A stretch of DNA of 22,758 bases from Zygophlyctis sp. KS116. Its lineage: Eukaryota; Chytridiomycota. Positions within the stretch are counted from its first letter, which is position 1; every line of letters starts with the position of its first letter. A program made the position numbers and the translations under genes. Shown here piece by piece: positions 17,863 through 22,758 of this stretch. Location: the NCBI GenBank assembly GCA_054661495.1, contig BAAFSQ010000159.1:1-22758 (forward strand), written 5' to 3'. The notes below the pieces were generated by a model. That model was not told the DNA's origin and ran no database searches. It was given only the letters and a program-made list of their open reading frames with translations.

Positions 17863-19739
17863 AATCTATTAAATATAAACTCTTGCAAAACTGGTACAGT
17901 CTCCAAATTCATCAAATCACTCATATGATTCTATAATTTCAATTTTTTAAAAGTAATTACCAATACATCTTGTTCACATTTTGCTGATAATAATTCTTCT
18001 TTTCTAAATGTAAATATAGCAGCAGCCATCACACTGAAAATTAGACAGCTGTCGTATCCAATCATCTTATCCCAAAGCAGTAAAACTTGATCTGGGCTTA
18101 AGACTCCAACAAAACCATATAAAATCCATCTATATGCAATTGATAGTGGCTGAAAGTCCAAGTTGAATTGTAAATGGAAAAATAAATGCGAATCAGATTG
18201 CTTTAAAAGGTTTTCAAATGCAATGCAAAGATATAAAATATTGTCTGTTCGGTCACTGAATGTATGAAGATGCGTGAAAAATCTAATCATAAGATATATA
18301 AAAGCGATTACCGTGCGTATAATTCTCTAAATGTAAAGTATATTGAGCTTGAGTTGTCATAAATATAACAGATTGGCATTGCGTATAAGGAAATGCCCCA
18401 AATTGGATACATTCCATTTGGAGGCAACCCTTTGTTTTAATCTACAATATAAATAAATACCAATTCTTCTATTTTCCATGAGTGTTGAGTCAAATGTTTT
18501 CAGTTGATTGATTTTTTCAAAGTACCAGCTGTCTCTGGACCAATAAAGTATAGACTTATTCAAAATTTCCTCGAATACAAAATAAGATTCATCATTTTGA
18601 GAATGCTTTGCGTCAATTAGTAATAATCGATCGTGAACTAACTCAGTTGATGCAATTACTTCTGTCAGTCTTCTACAGTAGGTAATACTCTAAATCTTTA
18701 GATAGGAGATGGTTTACATAGTCTTTTAAATCGTCTACAAAATCTGTTTGTAAAATTAAATCCCAAATCTGCGCTCTTGATCCTGAAGGAATTCCACTTT
18801 TAGCCAACTGTTGAGCATTTTTAATTGACTTGTTCTTTAATATTTTCTCGATACGAATATCCATTTCATCAAAGTACATCTTATCTTGGCATTATTAAAA
18901 AGCAATTCACCTGAATCAATGCCTACTTGCGGCTCATATGGATGCAGTTCTTTAAAAATTTCGGCAATTTCCGCAAGTGAAACCGTTCTTATAGGAATTG
19001 ACAATGCTGACCAAAAGTGCCTTCCAGCTTCTTCACTATGTTTGCCAAATATATTCTGAAAACTATTCTGCATTGATAGAGAGATAGATTTTAGCCCATC
19101 AAATATGTCCGAATCATCATAAAAACATAATCTTTCAAATCTTTTTCCACTTTGCGATGGAAGCCTATCAAAAGGAATTTGCAAATCTGGATATATTTCC
19201 GTAATAGCACTAAATAGACCATCTTTATCATCTAAAAGAAGTTCCTGGTCACGAAGATTACGCTTAAATTAGATTAAACCACTTACTGTCCTACTGACAG
19301 GCATATCTAATTCATTACAAATACGATCTAGCCTCTTTTGTTGTAATAAATTTAAATTATTCGACGCCTTACTTATAGACTGTCTAAGAATATTGATACA
19401 AGATCTAAGGTAAATATTACAAAACATTTACTGATGCAAACCCGCCATGGACAAATTCTGACCTTGACTGAAATGATGCATTTGATAATCAATTTGAAAT
19501 AAATAATTTGAAAACTTTATCCTTGCATTTTCTATTCCTTTATTATCTCCATTAATCCAAGCTTTTTTGGCGTTTTTCTTTGCAGTGTAGTATGCGGATG
19601 ATGCCTCTAAATGATTGATGTAATGAGATTTTATATCGTTATTTGCATGAGATATCTGTTCTATTGTTGAAGGCGAGTTCATTATTCCCCAGTCAGAAGT
19701 CCGAACCAAGTCAGAGCGCGTAGGTCGGGGTATTCCCAT
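17859..19739 (-). CDS. TBC1D19: TBC1D19-like TBC domain protein, 8 exons
   Basis: Exons (minus): 19739-19432, 19404-19287, 19262-18911, 18884-18718, 18689-18461, 18429-18312, 18282-17961, 17930-17859. Introns are 27, 24, 26, 28, 31, 29 and 30 nt, all GT..AG. Joined exons give 1686 nt, or 561 codons plus stop; the animal proteins are about 525 residues. The C-terminal half is a TBC fold (SGIPSGSRAQIW, SYFVFEEIL, PPNGMYPIWG, FRELYARFFTHLH, PLSIAYRWILYGF, SPDQVLLLWDKMIGYD). From FRELYAR to the end it follows the TBC1D19 family with practically no gaps, which fixes the last two introns. TBC proteins are usually Rab GTPase activators. The arginine and glutamine fingers are not recognisable here, as in the family, so GAP activity is uncertain. 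ATG 19739 is the first clear in-frame start. A small extra 5' exon (GTAAGAG at about 19766) cannot be excluded. Confidence 0.85.
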
Positions 19740-19777
19740 CAACACTCTAGACTTATCAGCTCTTACCAGCTGTGATC
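19740..19777. promoter_or_regulatory. 38-bp shared region between divergent TBC and GatA starts
   Basis: Only 38 bp separate the TBC ATG (19739, minus) from the GatA ATG (19778, plus), so both promoters must be tiny or overlap the opposite gene. The stretch has a GTAAGAG on the minus strand that might be a splice donor of an upstream TBC exon, in which case the genes would overlap. No TATA box is obvious. Confidence 0.5.
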
Positions 19778-21198
19778 ATGATCATTCATAATTGGCAAAG
19801 ATCTATTCAAGAATGTTTAGATATAATTTCTAAATCTACTCATAATGCATTCACTCATGTTAATAAAATTACATTGAAAGACTCTGGGAAATTGAAGAAT
19901 CTGCCGATTGCAATCAAGGCTAATATTTGTACGAGCGATCTTCCGACAACTTGTGCTTCAGCAGCATTAAGCGGTAATAATGTTATTATTAAAGAAAGAC
20001 TTTATTCCAAGAGAAGATGCTCGAGTGGTACAGAGACTCCGGAAAGAGGGTGCATTCATCATTGGAAAGACTAATATGGACGAATTTGGAATGGGATCAT
20101 CAAGTGTTTTTTCGGTACATGGACCAGTCAGGAATCCTGTTTATAATGATGAGCAAAGAGTTGCTGGTGGTTCTTCAGGAGGTTCTGCGGCTGCAGTTGC
20201 AATGGGTGCATGTTTTGCATCAATAGGTTCAGATACAGGAGGAAGCATTAGATTGCCGGCCTCTTATTGTAAAGTTGTTGGGTTTAAACCGTCTTATGGT
20301 GCGATTCCTAGGACTGGACTGGTTGCGTATGCAAGTTCTTTAGATACAGTCGGAATTATTGCAAATGAAGTGGATCATGTTCAGGCTGTATTTGGTAAAT
20401 TCTACTAGTTTAAAGTCGGTAGATATTGTAAAAGGGAAATCAAGGTGTGATCTGACCTCACGGGATCTAAAAGACTATGATTTGCCTCAAAAATTAAAGA
20501 TTGGAGTTCCCTCAGAATACTATATTGAAGGGATTTCAGATGTAGTTCTTGAGGCTTGGAGTAATGCATTGTATTCACTAGAAGAAATAAATGCACAAGT
20601 AAAACCCGTATCATTGCCTCATACAGATCTAGCGCTTTCATGTTATTATACTATAGCTCTTGCAGAAGCCTCTTCTAATTTGGCACGATATGATGGTCTA
20701 AGATTTGGTATTTATCTATTTTAATGAATAAAGGGACTAAATTTGATAATGTATCAAGTATAACAGATTATAGAAATCAATGTTTTGGAACAGAAGTCAA
20801 AAAAAGAATACTGTTGGGTACTTTTATACTACAAGCAGAGTAATGTTTTTAAATTATTAATTTGAAGTGAATACCAATCATATTTTCTAAAAGCTCAGAA
20901 AGTCCGAAGATTGATTGAAAATGATTTTGCAAAAATTTATCAAGGGGAGAAAGTAGATGCTATTATCACTCCTGTGTCTGCCAATAATATCCCACCTTTA
21001 CTTGATCAGTCGATTTCATCACGAAATGATGATTATGTAAATGATATAATGACAGTTCCTAGTAGTCTTGCTGGATTACCATCAATAGTAATCCCATTTG
21101 GACCTGAAAAGGTTGGGATACAAATTATTGGAGCCGCTGGAAAAGATCATCTGGTTCTAAAGTTGGGCAAATTACTGGAAAAAATAAATCAATATTAA
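19778..21198 (+). CDS. gatA: Glutamyl-tRNA(Gln) amidotransferase subunit A, mitochondrial type, 5 exons
   Basis: Amidase-signature subunit of the GatCAB/GatFAB complex (fungal HER2, animal QRSL1). It releases ammonia from glutamine to convert Glu-tRNA(Gln) to Gln-tRNA(Gln) in mitochondria. Exons: 19778-19973, 19999-20394, 20423-20707, 20734-20839, 20868-21198. Introns are 25, 28, 26 and 28 nt, all GT..AG, and splicing gives 437 codons plus stop, close to yeast HER2. The catalytic triad is present: Lys47 (LPIAIKANICT), cis-Ser124 (VAGGSSGGSAAAVA) and Ser148 (GSDTGGSIRLPA). Further landmarks are GKTNMDEFGMGSS, GLVAYASSLDTVG, ARYDGLRFG, FGTEVKKRILLGT and FLKAQKVRRLI. The family's conserved spacing selects each splice site. 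No clear mitochondrial presequence is visible. Confidence 0.92.
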
Positions 21199-21259
21199 TA
21201 ATTAGTACGGGTGTACGATTTTCGCGCGTATTGAGAAATCTCCTAGGCTAATCGCTGTG

Positions 21260-21877
21260 ATGAAGCATCCGCCGCCAAATGCAGAGTTAATTCAAGTAAA
21301 GGAATTCAAAGAATTTTTGCCATTTCTCTTTAGTCTCGGCGATGAAAGACATGTAAGGTTTACAAAGAATACTTTTGAAGAGCATTTCCCATTTGCAAAC
21401 CACATTTGGGTCCAGGAAAGAGGCTGTTCAGATCGACAAGTTCCAAAATATGGTACTTATAGGCAATATATATGCCGATGGTCAAATCAGAAGAAAAAAG
21501 AATACAAAAAGAAGACGAATAACATAACCAAATGTTACAAGGAGGGTGTTTGTGATGCGAGGTTGACCATAAAGTATTATGAAGCAGAACAAGAGTATGA
21601 AATTTATCATACAAAGGGAAAGCATCAACATTCACACTCGATTGAGGAGTCTCATGCACGGAAAGTTTGTACTGGAATTTTGCAACAGGTACATGATCAA
21701 TCTGCATTGGGTTACAAATCTGAACAAGTTCATAAAATGGTCTTAAGAATGAATGAGAATACTTATGGTGATCAATGCAAGTATTTAAATATAAACCATG
21801 CCCTTTCATCGAGACAGAGAAACTTTACCTCTAAGCAGGAGTCTGACCGACCGAAAGATGATATACAAAATTTATGA
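21260..21877 (+). CDS. MULE-type WRKY/GCM1 zinc-binding domain protein, no transposase core
   Basis: 205 codons from ATG 21260 to TGA, starting 61 bp after GatA. Residues 30-130 match the DNA-binding N-terminus of Mutator-like transposases and FAR1-type proteins: a basic region, then C92-x5-C98-x23-H122-x-H124 (KCYKEGVCDA and KGKHQHSH). A helical tail follows (VHKMVLRMNENTYGDQ). The DDE core and SWIM finger of a transposase are absent. After the TGA the same frame stays open for about 36 codons without a recognisable motif, so it could also be a truncated MULE with a nonsense mutation. Its place in a compact row of host genes, with a clean uninterrupted frame, would suit a domesticated DNA-binding protein. 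Both readings remain open. Confidence 0.65.
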   Translation: MKHPPPNAELIQVKEFKEFLPFLFSLGDERHVRFTKNTFEEHFPFANHIWVQERGCSDRQVPKYGTYRQYICRWSNQKKKEYKKKTNNITKCYKEGVCDARLTIKYYEAEQEYEIYHTKGKHQHSHSIEESHARKVCTGILQQVHDQSALGYKSEQVHKMVLRMNENTYGDQCKYLNINHALSSRQRNFTSKQESDRPKDDIQNL

Positions 21878-21950
21878 ATAGTACTGGAAAACTTTCTAAA
21901 TCAAAGTAAAAATTTTCCCATTTTTGACATTCTTGGTTTTCATCTATTCA

Positions 21951-22442
21951 ATGTTGTTCAACATCTGGTTGATCTTTCTCTTTAATGCGTTGATTGCCAA
22001 CTCTGCTCCTCATAATAAATTCCTCCTTGACTCAAACAATTCATCATCATCATCAATGGATGTCTACAATTCAAAATATCAACGAACCAACAGTTTGGAC
22101 ATTAAAAGCATTGGGTCCGAATTACATCAGAACCTGGATAATCAAGTACAAGATTGTGCATCAAAGCATCGTCTATTCTTTTGGTTTTTATCATTGATAA
22201 CATCAGATATTTTTGCAACTGTTGTAATTTCCAATATTTTTGTGTTGATAATGTTTCACTTCCCAGAACTCTTGCAATTGATGACCAGATCTGGTAAATT
22301 TTTTCTATTGTTTGATATGATTCTGGGATTTATCGTCTCTAATGTTGGGTATAAACTTGTCACTGACTGGAAATTCAGCATTCCTTGGATCGTCATAACT
22401 AATTTAATGGCAGTGATTTATATTCATACGAAAATTATTTAG
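21951..22442 (+). CDS. Small multi-spanning membrane protein, hypothetical
   Basis: 163 codons from the first in-frame ATG (21951) to TAG. Residues 1-20 form a hydrophobic segment (LFNIWLIFLFNALIANSA) that looks like a signal peptide or first membrane helix. A polar Ser/Asn-rich loop of about 50 residues follows, with a run of five serines and one Cys. Three hydrophobic helices come next: LFFWFLSLITSDIFATVVIS continuing to FVLIMF, FFLLFDMILGFIVSNVGYKL, and IPWIVITNLMAVIYIHTKII at the very C-terminus. No family is recognised. It probably resides in the secretory pathway or plasma membrane. There are no introns. Confidence 0.6.
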   Translation: MLFNIWLIFLFNALIANSAPHNKFLLDSNNSSSSSMDVYNSKYQRTNSLDIKSIGSELHQNLDNQVQDCASKHRLFFWFLSLITSDIFATVVISNIFVLIMFHFPELLQLMTRSGKFFLLFDMILGFIVSNVGYKLVTDWKFSIPWIVITNLMAVIYIHTKII

Positions 22443-22695
22443 ATTGCTTAAGGCAAGATATATTCTCGGGTCAAAAATTTACGCTGATAATACAGCCATG
22501 TATACGGATAAATCTAGTCATTCTGATGAACAATGACAAGACTAGAAAGTTATGGAAATTTCTATTGATACCCACCAGCTGCAAATTGCTGCAGATCTTT
22601 GGTCAACACTTGAAAGTTTTCCCTTTTTTGCCCTTAAAAAGATAAATTTTTGTTGCAATTTTTTAGGTCGGGCGACGTTTTCCTTGCGTAAAAAA

Positions 22696-22758
22696 ATGAT
22701 TGTCTATCTCTGGTTGAGTCTTTTACCTGCTGCATTAAGTGCTGTTGTTGCTCAGAAA
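22696..22758 (+). CDS. Start of a secreted or membrane protein, cut by window end
   Basis: ATG 22696, preceded by an A-rich context (GTAAAAAA), opens 21 codons to the window end. They read as a typical signal peptide: a short polar start, hydrophobic core IVYLWLSLLPAALSA, then a small-residue region VVA before QK that would suit cleavage. The product cannot be known. The open frame without a stop and the leader-like composition are the only evidence. Confidence 0.4.
   Translation, partial: MIVYLWLSLLPAALSAVVAQK

Noticed and set aside
18430-18717. Even shorter introns of 16-19 nt at two TBC junctions
   Set aside because: A GT..AG of 16 nt near 18675-18690 and of 19 nt near 18442-18460 can be drawn. 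The first loses agreement with the family and the second leads to a stop, whereas the 28-nt and 31-nt alternatives keep frame and alignment.
17859-21198. Stop codon reassignment (ciliate-type code) as the cause of in-frame stops in the TBC and GatA genes
   Set aside because: The interruptions are not just stops but also frame shifts, always within 24-31-nt GT..AG segments whose removal restores family alignment. Elsewhere, long gypsy frames end at normal stops and need no reassignment.
21360-21809. Minus-strand frame of 149 codons
   Set aside because: Antisense to the MULE-type zinc-binding domain, whose conserved Cys/His spacing proves the plus-strand reading.

Overview
This is nuclear DNA of an AT-rich eukaryote. 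Genes contain spliceosomal introns, and Ty3/gypsy, Ty1/copia, hAT, pogo/Tigger and MULE-type sequences are all present. No rRNA, tRNA, CRISPR or bacterial feature was seen. The exact organism cannot be fixed from sequence alone. An early-diverging fungus, a fungus-like parasite or another small-intron eukaryote would fit.

Left two thirds (1-16000) is a graveyard of nested, mostly broken mobile elements. A minus-strand copia element (about 450-7568) was split by a minus-strand Ty3/gypsy chromovirus (1835-6790). The gypsy element has two identical 266-bp LTRs and a 5-bp CTGTG target duplication, and it landed inside the copia protease. A second copia element (plus strand, 8133-10738) carries a 379-bp TA-flanked MITE in its reverse transcriptase. 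A pogo/Tigger transposase remnant (minus, 10741-13052) was split by a 1828-bp hAT element (11058-12885) with an 8-bp GTACGTAC duplication. An HMG-box-like gene remnant (13090-13681), a weak KDZ-like fragment and a second hAT transposase (minus, 14462-15871) follow. 16001-17280 shows nothing I can name.

Right third (17281-22758) is a compact gene island: a disordered hypothetical protein (+), a TBC1D19-like TBC-domain protein (-, 8 exons), the mitochondrial glutamyl-tRNA(Gln) amidotransferase subunit A (+, 5 exons), a short protein holding only a MULE/WRKY-GCM1-type zinc-binding domain (+), a small multi-spanning membrane protein (+) and the start of a secreted or membrane protein (+) cut by the window end. 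The hypothetical and TBC genes converge with overlapping stop codons. The TBC and GatA genes diverge with only 38 bp between start codons.

The most striking observation is intron size. Eleven introns in the TBC and GatA genes are all 24-31 nt long, GT..AG, and removing them leaves uninterrupted reading frames of 561 and 437 codons that follow their families almost without gaps. Two more introns of 25-26 nt appear in the HMG-like gene and in the second hAT transposase. This points to a spliceosome adapted to ultrashort introns in a genome that is nonetheless rich in transposons.
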